From the NCBI GenBank assembly GCA_013407085.1, contig JACCGJ010000666.1, forward strand, positions 78,511-142,510: a stretch of 64,000 nt of DNA. Reading direction: 5' to 3'. This document shows positions 54,899 through 64,000 of this stretch, piece after piece. The notes beneath the pieces are model-generated. The model saw only the letters and a program-made list of their open reading frames with translations, searched no databases and was not told the origin of the DNA. The DNA is from Atriophallophorus winterbourni. Lineage: Eukaryota; Platyhelminthes; Trematoda; Plagiorchiida; Microphallidae. A program made the position numbers and the translations under genes. Each line of letters opens with the position of its first letter. Within the stretch, counting starts at the first letter, position 1.

Positions 54899-55652
54899 AA
54901 GCTTCAAGGTATGGCATGTGCTTTGCGCCTAACAAGTGTAAAACACTTACCCAGGATTGGAGTGGCTCTCTTCCAAACCTGTGTGCGATGTCAATCTTGA
55001 ATTGGTCGACAGCTTTGTTTACTTTGGCAGTTGAATCTCAGCTGGCGGTTGTGTCGAGGACGAGATCTCACATCGTGTTCGCCAAGCGGGTTCAGCGTTT
55101 GCTAACCTTCGCCACTGGTGGCGTCGACGCGATATCTCACTCCATACTAAAGGCCGAGTGTACAACGCAGTGGTGCGTGCTACACTACGCTATGCCTGCG
55201 AAACCTGGTCTATCCGAGCGGAAGATGTCCGTCGGGTTTCTGTTTTTGATACCCGTTGCCTGCGTAGAATTGTTCCTATTCGGTGGCAGCATCGTGTTAC
55301 AAATATAGATGTCTGCAAGCGGGTGTTAGGACCAGATGCCCATAGACTGAGAGAAATGCTGATGCTTGCTCGCTTGCGATGGTTGGGACATGTTTTAAGA
55401 ATGCCTACTCACCGTTTACCGTACCGCGCCTTATTCGCAGAGCCTGACAGAAGCTGGGAGAAAAGATCGGGTGGCCAGTCCACGACGTGGCGCGTTGGGA
55501 TAAAGAAACTCACTGTAGCGCTAGACTCAGTTGAGCGTATTCGTTTGCCTGGGTGGGGTCCAGAAGCTCTATCTAATAGTTGGCTGGAAACCTTACGCGA
55601 TATGGCTACAAACCGAAGTCAGTGGCGCCAGTGTATTTTATTATGTGTGTCA
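54899..55652 (+). pseudogene. RTE RT C-terminal half, different family
   Basis: Starts GMCFAPNKCKTLTQDWSGS, frame shifts, then a long open 165-codon frame at 55158-55655: YACETWSIRAEDVRRVSVFD, TRCLRRIVPIRW, RLRWLGHVLRMPTHRLPYRA, KRSGGQSTTW, RIRLPGWGPE, ending RSQWRQC. Typical RTE C-terminus, but distinct in sequence from the array family. Less decayed than most copies. 5' truncated at the microsatellite. Confidence 0.8.
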
Positions 55653-55871
55653 TAATTTTTTATCCGGTATTATTTTTATATAAAAACACAAAAACAAAAC
55701 AAAAACCAAAAAATCGCATGCAGTGAAACTACAAAAACCAGCTGCTTTTTGTGCATTTGCTTTTGAGTATTCCGCTTGCCTGCTTTCCCTTTTCCACGCG
55801 CTTGCTTATCTGCTTTTCCTGCTTCATATTGCTCGGCACTTTGTCTGGCTCCAGACTTGTGCTTCATGATG

Positions 55872-55918
55872 ATGTATGTATGTATGTATGTATGTATGTA
55901 TGTATGTATGTATGTATG
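55872..55918 (+). repeat. TATG microsatellite 2
   Basis: Perfect GTAT run of about 12 units, directly before R1 copy 7, like the pair at 54.82 kb. Confidence 0.95.
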
Positions 55919-56110
55919 AAATTACAAGCCTGGATGCAAGCAAACTGCCGCATAGTCAGAGACTGTGCGTGGGCTAAGATGGAAGGGCAAAAGAGAAAAT
56001 GGCAGTGAGACTCGAGCGTGTTTTCGCGTGCAGCTCAGTACCTTTGGCAAATCAATTTACCTTGGTATTACCTGTGCTGTACTAAAGTACTGCATAATTG
56101 CATCCACGTG
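55919..56110 (+). repeat. Dispersed repeat R1, copy 7
   Basis: CTGCCGCATAGTCAGAGACT, GTGCGTGGGCTAAGAT, GGCAGTGAGACTCGAGCGTG, then GCATAATTGCATCCACGTGC. The TGTCAGG block is missing. Confidence 0.65.
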
Positions 56111-56289
56111 CAAGGGATTGACTTGACTATATCTGATACGCAATGCATATATTCGTAACAGAATCTTTTGTAGCAATGTAGATATTAAAAAAAACAAATC
56201 AGCACGCATAGACTTCGCTGGCTGGTCCATCATCAGAGATAGCATGACACCGGTAAGAACCAAGTATTGTGAACGGGAAATCATCGCTC

Positions 56290-56830
56290 TTGGTTGCCAG
56301 TCCTAACTCGGTTCCAAAGGTTGTCATAGCCGGGGTGGCAGTGGAGATAAGCTCCCGCTGTTTATAAAATGCTCTCATATGGCACGCGTCTCAAATAGCC
56401 TTTGACAATCCAGTCCAGCTTCTGGCCTGCACGAGTGGCTCTCCGAGCCCGGCAGAACTGCTACCAACAGGAGAAGCGACGAGGGCGAGTGACTGGCGCC
56501 TGGAAACCAGTTTGCTTCGGGCAGATGTAGCTCGTTAGCCTGGGAGGGCATTTTATCTAAGGAAAGGAAAACCCTGATTTTAAACCTCCGCTGCGTTGTG
56601 GGATACCCGATCGCGGGAAAGGCTTCGGGAACCTGGAACAGAGTCTGGTAGACCACTTCTTTCTGGCAACTCCCTGCTGCCTTGAAGGTAGCATTTGGTT
56701 GTGCAAAGGCTAGAGAAGCTGACTCGAACAAACGCCGAGTAGTGCTGGGGACGCCGCTTTGTACCCAATTCCCGAAGAACCTTCATTGATGCCGACTCAT
56801 CCTCCAGGAGGAGATGGTCGCACTAAAAGG
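56290..56830 (+). mobile_element. RTE 5' UTR, isolated
   Basis: Matches the reverse complement of 34.65-35.03 kb (TGGCACGCGTCTC, CAGTCCAGCTTCTGGCCTGC, TGACTGGCGCCT, CTTCGGGCAG, GGAAAGGAAAACCC). GC-rich compared with its surroundings. No coding part follows, so a 5' piece without its ORF, unusual for a non-LTR element. Confidence 0.65.
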
Positions 56831-56944
56831 AAGGAACTCGGAATAACATTGTTGTAATGATGGCTATAACCCTGGTTCGGCTCAAGCAGATGAAGGATTT
56901 GGTTATTAAACTAGCTGCAGTTTGTGCGACCCGTCTCTCAGGTT

Positions 56945-57040
56945 GGGGGGACAGAGAAGGAAAGCAAAAACCTGATACAGGAAAATTGTCGCACAGTTAT
57001 AGGCTGCACATGGGTTAAGATACTGTCAGGTAGTGTGTGT
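56945..57040 (+). repeat. Dispersed repeat R1, copy 8
   Basis: AGCAAAAACCTGATACAGG, TGTCGCACAGTTATAGGCTG and GGTTAAGATACTGTCAGG; decayed. Confidence 0.55.
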
Positions 57041-57049
57041 CAAGTACCA

Positions 57050-57400
57050 TTTCACTAGGTAGTCTCAGTGTGGTGCCAAAGAAAAATTCTGAGGGACAAC
57101 AACCGATGTCTTCTTCAACAGTGTTTCAAATACCGAGAAGTACAATAGGGAGACACTCAGACCCTTTTGTTTCTGAACAAGTGGTGAGGGCAGCCTTTAA
57201 TTGACAGTGAAAACGTCCATCTAGTCCATTAGCTGCAGGATGGTATGCGGTTGTACGCAGATGATCACATCCTAGTAAAAGGCATGGTTTGCGGAACAAA
57301 GCAGCTGTGAATTGAGATTCTCTGTCGGTGTAATGGTAGCAGGCACACCAAAGGTGGAGATCCAAGAATCGACGAATGCTCGTGTGACGGTATCAGTAGA
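57050..57400 (-). pseudogene. CsRn1-like integrase fragment
   Basis: An 80-codon frame: HYTDRESQFTAALFRKPCLL (catalytic TDRESQF), TTAYHPAANGLDGRFHCQLK (Glu replaced by Asp in NGLDGRFH, where NGMVERFH is usual) and LPIVLLGI. Closer to the consensus in the first motif than the copy at 35.04-36.56 kb. Both ends truncated. Confidence 0.7.
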
Positions 57401-57625
57401 GGTATCTTGCATAAGAACTGCTATGGGTTACCGTATGCTCTTCTACTGATAGCACAGGTTTCCAAAATGAATTAGACAAATTTTTAGATTGAACGGTAAA
57501 GTGGCAGCTTCCTGTCAACCGACAAAAATGCGCAGTGATGCTTTTTGGGCCAAGTACGCCTGAAGGTACGTACATCTTCGGGGATCATCAACTGAAACGG
57601 TTTGATCTTAAGCGTGACCTGGATG
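57401..57625. other. Unassigned
   Basis: Short minus-strand frames; no motif that I can name with confidence. Confidence 0.35.
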
Positions 57626-57629
57626 ATGT

Positions 57630-57737
57630 GTGATGTGACGTGAAAGCACAAACCTGATTCACGCAAAGTGCCGCACAGTCAGACACTGTTCGTGGGCTGA
57701 GATACTGTCAGGTTGCCCAAGCCTAGGCAGATATGAC
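57630..57737 (+). repeat. Dispersed repeat R1, copy 9
   Basis: GAAAGCACAAACCTGATTCA, AGTGCCGCACAGTCAGACAC, GAGATACTGTCAGGTTGCCC and AGGCAGATATGA. Confidence 0.7.
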
Positions 57738-57828
57738 TCCTGACTCAGTCGCTTTAACCCTTTGTCTACGGTAATTGGATATACGTATTTTATGATATTT
57801 TTGTGTTATTCTGCCTAATTACGGCAAA

Positions 57829-58250
57829 TCAACCTGCATAGGTTCCGCTGGTTGGGTCACGTTTTACGGATGCCGGACCACCGACTTCCGAAACAGATTC
57901 TTTTTGTGACACCACATTCAGATTGGCGTAAATCTCGGGGTGGCCAAACCGTCACATGGCATAGTAACCTAGTAACCTTTCCAAAGTCGGCGCAGCGCGT
58001 CTTCCAGGCTGGTGTCCCCGCGATCAGATATCGCAATGGCTAGTTACACTTAGGGATATGTCCAGAAACCGTGTTCAATGGCGGTCTTGCACTAAGCATC
58101 TTCATGGAGTGTTCGCTTAACCTTGTATGTTGTCAAGCGGAGTGACGATAAAAGCTTGTTATGATGCATGACAGTGAAAGCCGCCAGGAAGCTGCCTAGC
58201 TGATGTCGCTCTACTCGTTCACGAAACTTGTTTGAATGCATGTTCCATTC
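57829..58250 (+). mobile_element. RTE 3' end, left arm of inverted pair
   Basis: C-terminal codons (GHVLRMPDHRLPKQILF, SRGGQTVTWH) with a small deletion, then the 3' UTR, cut off within TGCATGTTCCATTC before the usual tail. Confidence 0.8.
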
Positions 58251-59050
58251 CATCATCACAAACAGCATTACACCGGTAGCGCGTACCGAATGCTTAACTG
58301 CCACACAACCATGAAAAAGTAAAATTCTAAAAGATCGGGAAGGGAGGGACTTAAATAGCGACGGATTCTATAGAAGAGTAAGCACAAACAAACGGGGTAG
58401 AGGTGCCTACACCTCGAATGGAACATGCATTCAAACAAGTTTCATGAACGAGTAGAGCGACGTCAGCATGGCAGCTTCCTTGTGGCTTCCACTGTCATGC
58501 ATCATAACAAGCTTTTATCGTCACTCCGCTTGACAACATACAAGGTTAAGCAAACACTCCAAGATGCTTAGCGCAAGACCGCCATTGAACACGGTTTCTG
58601 GACATATCCTGAAGCGTAACTAGTCATTGCGATAACTGATCGCGGGGACGCCAGCCTGGAAGACGCGCAGCGCCGACTTTGGAAAGGTTACTAGTAAGGG
58701 TTTTTAACTGCTTATGCCATGTGACGGTTTGGCCACCCCGAGATTTACGCCAATCTGGATGTGGCGTCGCAAAAAGAATCTGTTTCGGAAGTCGGTGGTC
58801 CGGCATCCGTAAAACATGACCCAACCAGCGTAACCTATGCAGGTTGATTTGCTTCTCTATATCAACATTACTACCGAACAACTTATTTCGGAGAGCATCG
58901 GTGCGTATGCGATTGTAACAGCTAACTTCTAAAATGTTGTGGAGACATCGGTTGTCAAATATTTGGAGACGCTGAAAGTGTTCTTTACGCAGGGTTCAGG
59001 TTTCGCACCAATAAAATAACAGCCCGAACTGTCGCTTTATAGACTCTACC
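58251..59050 (-). mobile_element. RTE 3' end, right arm of inverted pair
   Basis: Same family in reverse with a complete tail at 58251 (CATCATCACAAACAGCATTA). A clean 85-codon C-terminal frame at 58881-58624 (FGSNVDIEKQINLHRLRWLG, HVLRMPDHRLPKQ, RLPGWRPRD). With 57829-58250 it forms a near-perfect inverted repeat of about 420 bp with a 170 bp spacer. Confidence 0.8.
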
Positions 59051-59180
59051 CTTGAGTAACAGAGACCAGTTTTGGAATAGGGACAGTATTTCCTCATATA
59101 CGATTCTCCTGGGCTATGTTGTACATAAAAAACATGCGACTTATAAGGCCCTGACCCTCTGCCGTCTATCAAGAAGTAGT
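59051..59180 (+). mobile_element. CR1 3' UTR fragment
   Basis: CCTGGGCTATGTTGTACATA, CTTATAAGGCCCTGACC and GCCGTCTATCAAGAAGTAGTAG match the end of the CR1 at 20.54-20.65 kb. Confidence 0.7.
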
Positions 59181-59199
59181 AGTTCAATTCAGTTTGCAC

Positions 59200-61130
59200 A
59201 GGACTATTTGTGGCTGAGTCGCCCATCGTGTGTCCAGATTTCTTTCAGTGGTATGCCACAGAAGAGGGTCCATGAGTAGCAGGGACACTTGAGCAACCAG
59301 GCCATGTCATCGATGGAAATAAGGAAAAGTAGCGGTTCGAGGACTGAACTCGGTGGGACTTCACTAATAACAGATATAACAAAGTTCGGTCTGTGGTTTA
59401 CCGAATAAAAGGCCTTACAAAAGTACAAGTAAAAAACGTCAACTTGTTGGCCTTTGCCTATCCTCCTAGTGACATCATCTAGAAAACATGATAAGTTTGC
59501 TAAACACGACTTTCCTTCAAGGAAGCCATGCTGAGCAGAGTTCAGCAACGAAAAGTCAACTAGATGGAGACAGATCCTATCACTAATAAGTTTCTCCAGG
59601 ATTTTACAAAGGCTGCTGGTAAGACGTACAGGTCTGTACTTACAAACTGAGGATCGACTGCCACCTTTATGTAATGGAATCACGACGACCAGCTTCCAAA
59701 TACTCGGAATTAATCCATTCTGCAAGAAAGCGTTAAAAAGACGACCAACAGGTTCTGCTAGTATTAGGGCCAGGTTCAGTATAATTTGGGGGTGAATTTC
59801 GTCTGGGCCAGCAGATTTATGCTGCAAGGGCAAGTTTAACCTAATCATCAGTGAAGGATAACTACTCAAGTGAAGTAACGCTATCTGACCGTATGATGAC
59901 CGGCATGTTAAGCGTATCAATTTGGTGATCAATCCTCTGAATACTAGAAATGTGAGAACGGCCGAGGCCTTTTCTAAATCTGAGACTATTTGGGGTCCGT
60001 TATTCTGATGAAGATTGCCAATCCCATCGCGCATTTTGCCTTTGGATTGGGCATAACTGTGGTAACGCTTCGGGCACTGCTTTATATTGCGTGCTAAATG
60101 TGATTCAAAGTCACGTTTTGCCTTGCGTAGGATTCCCACAGCCTTATTCCTGACCATTTTATACCTTGTCCAGGACCGCTGTGTCTGAGAAGCTCTGTAA
60201 GTTTTTCAGGCAACGTCCCGGATTTTAATCACCCGTCGCACGGCAGATGTCCACCACTGTGGCTTGTTGCGTCGCTTGACATGCACCAACGGAGCAAAAA
60301 TATCTTGTAAGATAGATAGACAGTGGTGTATAAGCTGCCAGTCTGTTGCTATATCGTCACCTGCATACTGAGAAAGATGTTTTAGCTTCATCTGAGACAA
60401 CATCCAAGTCTACACGATTGAAATTGCGCCTCAGTTTAGCAGCTTTGTCACAACTGAGTACTAGTTGCAAGCTGACCATAACGCGATTACCTTTTCTTAG
60501 TGGAGTGAGATATTCGACCTGTCAAACCATTTTCTTCGCTTGAAGAGACTACGAGATCCAGGATCAAAGGTAAGCAGCCCTGACGGAACCTTGTGGGTTC
60601 ATTTACATGTTGGCTCATGACATGCATGTGAGTTCATTCGATGAAGTCCTTAGACATCTTATCAGATGAACAGCACTGATACGTTAAAATCGCAAACTAT
60701 AAGAACCTGGGACTCAAGCGTGCACAACAAATTGATATTCTCAAGTAAATTATACAAGTCCTGCGATCCTGCTTGAGGGTTCATATTAGCGCATGCTATT
60801 ACCATAGATTGCTTGTAAGATTGAATGAGACAGGTGATAAGTTGGACGTTGTGCTTGCTAAGCCTAACGCTCGATTCTGAAGTTCGAAGACCTAGCCTGA
60901 TAAAGATAGCAACACTACTAAAATTGGACGCAGCTCGTCTATGACATCGGACCACCAAATAAATGCTACAAATTGTGCCAGGAATATGATCAGTTGCCGG
61001 TAGCCATGTTTCGGTCAATGCTTTACATGTGATCGAAACTCATGCTCTAGGATGAAGAGTTCAGACCAATTATTCAGGATACTACATGAATTTCCGTATA
61101 GCACTGTGGCGGCGGTGTCTCGCGATGTTT
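59200..61130 (-). pseudogene. CR1 endonuclease and RT, antisense, 3' truncated
   Basis: 61018-60660: endonuclease pieces (MTETWLPATDHIPG, VIACANMNPQAG, LIVCDFNVS). 60403-60206: linker (WWTSAVRRVIKIRD). 60157-59204: a 317-codon frame with KSAGPDEIHPQI, IWKLVVVIPLHKGG, KYRPVRLTSSLCKILEKLIS, SAQHGFLEGKSCLANL. Then the AFD motif is degraded (FYLYFCKAFYSV), and SGVPQGSVLGPLLFL reads SEVPPSSVLEPLLFL. Ends before the ADD box. Inactive, though the frame is long. Confidence 0.8.
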
Positions 61131-61318
61131 CCTTACTTAGTCCAGCTTCTTACGAATCCTTTGATTTTGTATTTATTTGATTTCACCGGATTTCAACACA
61201 TGGTTTAGACAGAAAATCGAAAAAGTAGCATAAGAAAAGCGCCTACGGTAATGAAGATGCACGGGAATCGGTGCCCCGTGCTTGATCGGCGGGACACCTG
61301 CTTGTATGCGCTAAAGGG

Positions 61319-62326
61319 TTGCTGATAATGGAAAAAGCAGTGCAATGTGAAATAAGTTTCAAATGGATGCATATTCGGTGCGAAGGAATGAAGCCAGAGA
61401 CGTATCGGTGGCTTCAGATTATATCATGCGATATTATTCGGACGGTATGTAAGATATGCCTTCTACCATCAAGTGTTAAGCACGGAAGTAGTCAGAATCA
61501 AGTCGTAGCTGCATCTACTAAAGCCGCTAAAGTGCTCGATAGAGGTGACATAAAAATTGACCCAACCTCAGCTGAGGATAGACACCACATATCTGTGGAG
61601 CAAGCTTGCGTGCCATTCGCTTCCTCGACTACAAGCCGTTTACAAAATGGTATTAGTATCGATGATACATTGAACGTGCAGGAACTGGACGTTTGCATAC
61701 CTTCAACACCGTTTGCTCAACAGTCAGGAAGGAATAAGACTTATGCAGATGTGACGTCAAAGGGTCTACCCAGTGATCCGGGCCATGAAATCTTGTCACA
61801 GCGATTGAGCAAAATAGAGGCTCAGCTAAATGTAGTACCTACTTCTGAAAATGCTTTTAGATCTCTGGTCTCAAAGAAGCCACGTTTGGATTCTCGGAAG
61901 CGATGCCTTATTATGGTGAATGCTCGTGAGCAAACCGAGGACATGGCTGAAATACGTTTACAGCAAGAGCGAACTTTCCTACAATCAACTTTTTCAAAGC
62001 TTTTTGATCAAGGAGAGGAAGGAGTTACTATCATTTCTGCATTCTGACTTGGCTGGAAGAAGGAGGATGATAAACCGCGGACGCTGAAAATTGTTTTAGC
62101 TTCGGATGAGCAAGTCCAGATGGTACTAAGACGCACTCATCGTCTTAAGGGTGAGCTATTCAAGATACTACGCGACCTGTCTCCCGAAGATAGAATCAAA
62201 ATGAAAACAGCCAACCAAGAATTGCGAGCACGCAGGGAAGCTGGCGAGGTAGATCTCCATATTGTGGATTTGCGGGTAGTGAGGAGGCCGCACATTCGTT
62301 GGAAGCCGCTGTCAATCCAACCCTAG
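61319..62326 (+). pseudogene. CR1 ORF1, one in-frame stop
   Basis: Starts with a Cys/His part (CEISFKWMHIRCEG, CKICL), partial PHD-like finger, so the true start may lie upstream and shifted. A Ser/Thr-rich linker follows, with a KTYADVTSKGLP motif also seen as SYAKVAASL in the ORF1 at 19.4 kb. Then RKRCLIMVNAREQTEDMAEI. TGA at 62045-62047 interrupts; the frame continues PRTLKIVLASDEQVQMVLRR, SPEDRIKMKTANQELRARRE, the conserved nucleic-acid-binding end. It overlaps the start of the next ORF by 28 bases. Confidence 0.7.
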
Positions 62327-63162
62327 TTAATCATTCTGTGAAGAGATTTCGAGTATTGCTTTTCACTGCGAGGAGTCTACGCAATAAATTTGACGAGGTT
62401 AATGAAATTGTCTGTCGGCGACAGCTAGATATAATTGCTGTTACGGAATCGTGGTTAACAATGGATATATCTGATATAGAGTGCGCACTACCACAATATA
62501 CGCTTTTCAGAAGTGACAGAGTAGCTTCGAGACCTGCCGGTGGCGTTGCCGTATACTTTAAAGAGCACCTGATTGTGGAAGCATTGGAAAGGTTTCAACA
62601 TGATGCTGGAAATGCCGAGAGCATGTGGCGTAAGGTGAAGTCTAGCTCTGAAGCTGCATCACTTAGGGTCATTTACCGCTCACCTGGCGCTTACGTTCCT
62701 GTGTTATGTGATCAAATCAAACGGTATGGTATCACTGGTGACTGTATCGTTCTTGGAGACCTGAATGCTCCTGATATAAACTGGGCGGATTTAGTTTCGA
62801 GGGGTGAACCGTTCCAACGAAAATTCCTAGATACGATTTTGGAGCTGAATTTGGTGCAGAATGTAAACGATCCTACGAGGATATGCGTCAGACAAGTTCC
62901 TTTGATATTCGATTTGGTGGTCACACCTAGATTCTCTGATGTTACGAATCTGTCGATTGAGACCCCTATTGGTTGCAGCGATCAATGTTCTTTATGGTTC
63001 GTTTGGAATCGGGGTCTTCAACCGAGAATACGTACGCATGCCCGGAGAAACTACTGGAAATTAGACACAAAGAGTCTAATCACGTCCGCAAACTCGATAA
63101 CTGGTCACTCCCTCTATCAACGAATGTTGATACCTGTTGGTTGGACTTTTTGGGTAAAATAA
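62299..63162 (+). CDS. CR1 APE-type endonuclease part of ORF2
   Basis: 287 codons, open. Motifs of the APE-like nuclease: NKFDEVNEIV, DIIAVTESWL (catalytic Glu), GGVAVYFKEH, VIYRSPGA, VLGDLNAPDINW (catalytic D-x-N) and the final SDQCSLWF, where SDH is usual (His replaced by Gln). The enzyme nicks target DNA to prime reverse transcription. After about 63000 the frame slips: the expected continuation (VDTCWLDFLG) is in another frame, so ORF2 is broken here. Confidence 0.8.
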   Translation: MEAAVNPTLVNHSVKRFRVLLFTARSLRNKFDEVNEIVCRRQLDIIAVTESWLTMDISDIECALPQYTLFRSDRVASRPAGGVAVYFKEHLIVEALERFQHDAGNAESMWRKVKSSSEAASLRVIYRSPGAYVPVLCDQIKRYGITGDCIVLGDLNAPDINWADLVSRGEPFQRKFLDTILELNLVQNVNDPTRICVRQVPLIFDLVVTPRFSDVTNLSIETPIGCSDQCSLWFVWNRGLQPRIRTHARRNYWKLDTKSLITSANSITGHSLYQRMLIPVGWTFWVK

Positions 63163-64000
63163 GATCGCTTGAAAATCATGAAGGAAAGATCCCCCGCTAA
63201 GGGACCGCCGTGGTTTGATAACGTTATTCGTAAATACATGAAGGTAAGAAAGCGGTTATGGCGGAAGTTTTGTTCTAGTGGATGCACCGATGACTATGTA
63301 ACCTAAAAAGTTATCCGCAACAAGTGCACCTACCTCAAAAGAGAAAAAAGGCAGAACTATGAAACTCGCTTGGTGGACGAAGCCAACTCGATGCCGAAAC
63401 GCTTGTTTGCGTACATAAGACGTAGAACGAAAGCTTCTCAACGAGTACCTTGCTTGAGATCTATGGGAGGTTCGGCTGAACATGAAGATGAACGTAAAGC
63501 AGTTCTTCTCGCCGCTCAGTACAATTCGGTTTACACAGAGGAGACGTTTCCCATTCCTCTGCTTCATGAGAGCAACGCCGAAATGCCGAATATCTCGATC
63601 TCGCCAGAGATGGTGCAGTATTTACTAGAACGACTCGATGTACACTCAGCACCTGGCCCGGACGATATACACCCAATGCTTTTAAAGGTATTGTCGAGTA
63701 TCATACATAAACCACTGGCGCTGATCTTCAATTTATCCCTGAGGTATGGTAGGTTACTTAAAGATTGGAAGTACGGCATTGTCAAACCAATGTATAAGGG
63801 CGGTGAAACCAGTGATCCGGCTAACTACCGACCGGTTACCCTCACTTCGGTAGTTGTGAAGACTCTGAAACGACTGCTGAAAAAACAGATTGAAGATTTT
63901 CTCCTTACAACCAGTCAGTTAACATCTGCTCAACATGGTTTTACGTCAAGACGATCATGCTCATCCAATCTCATCACTGGTCGCGAGCACTGGTGTGCTG
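63163..64000 (+). pseudogene. CR1 ORF2 linker and start of RT, incomplete
   Basis: GPPWFDNVIRKYMKVRKRLW, a stop near 63303, RRRTKASQRVPCLRS, then the RT: LDVHSAPGPDDIHPMLLKVL, DWKYGIVKPMYKGGETSD, NYRPVTLTSVVVKTLKRLL, SAQHGFTSRRSCSSNLI. Reaches the window edge before the A-F-D and ADD motifs. Confidence 0.8.

Larger units (their letters stand above)
61255..64000 (+). mobile_element. CR1 element, near full length, runs off the window
   Basis: ORF1 at 61319-62326 then endonuclease and the first part of RT. The least decayed CR1 in the window, probably a late insertion. The 3' part lies beyond base 64000. Confidence 0.85.

Noticed and set aside
54826..54935. Tyr/Ile/His or Cys/Val repeat protein over the microsatellite, both strands
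   Set aside because: Pure translation of the TATG tetranucleotide; no gene.

Overview
The window is eukaryotic and looks like a flatworm, most probably a digenean trematode. The signs are RTE and CR1-type non-LTR retrotransposons with short microsatellite tails, a CsRn1-like Ty3 element with the unusual CHCC Gag motif, an AT-rich background, and a host gene split by introns of only 36 and 38 bp. The genus cannot be fixed from sequence alone. Most of the 64 kb is transposable-element sequence, much of it nested.

Layout. 0-3.7 kb: scraps of RTE, a tRNA-derived SINE and dispersed repeats. 3.8-18.9 kb: one RTE element whose middle is tandemly repeated at a 2.36 kb period. Its third unit is split by a 7.2 kb LTR retrotransposon (9733-16969, 163 bp LTRs, 5 bp target duplication TTGGT), which in turn is split by an antisense Ty3/gypsy element (11117-16044) with an intact 1375-codon gag-pol ORF. 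18.9-28 kb: CR1 pieces, a degenerate gag, a decayed Mutator-like transposase gene with FAR1-like, MULE, SWIM and Cys/His zinc-binding parts, and SINE copies. 28.25-36.97 kb: a CsRn1-like Ty3 element interrupted by a CR1 tail and by an antisense RTE. 37-44 kb: CR1 copies in both orientations. 44.7-50.9 kb: exons of a host gene, NPRL2 (GATOR1 subunit), on the minus strand. 51-54 kb: a solo LTR and RTE debris. 54.28-54.59 kb: a complete host LSM6 gene on the minus strand. 54.8-64 kb: RTE, CR1 and dispersed repeats, ending in a CR1 that runs off the window.

The most striking object is the LTR element at 9733-16969. Its pol gene (most of RT, RNase H and integrase) has been replaced, same strand, by a cDNA-like copy of a host SR splicing factor (SRSF3/SRSF7-type RRM). 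The captured ATG follows the remaining pol codons in frame, and the last 17 pol codons and the 3' LTR follow it. This is the architecture of a transducing retroelement. In addition, the 17 bases just after its 5' LTR are a perfect reverse complement of an internal LTR segment, which suggests Tf1-like self-priming rather than tRNA priming.

Only LSM6 and NPRL2 look like functioning host genes. The inner Ty3 ORF looks capable of coding. Nearly everything else is broken by stops, frameshifts or nested insertions. Exon and element boundaries are my own readings by eye. Those supported by splice signals, LTR ends or target duplications are exact; others are approximate.
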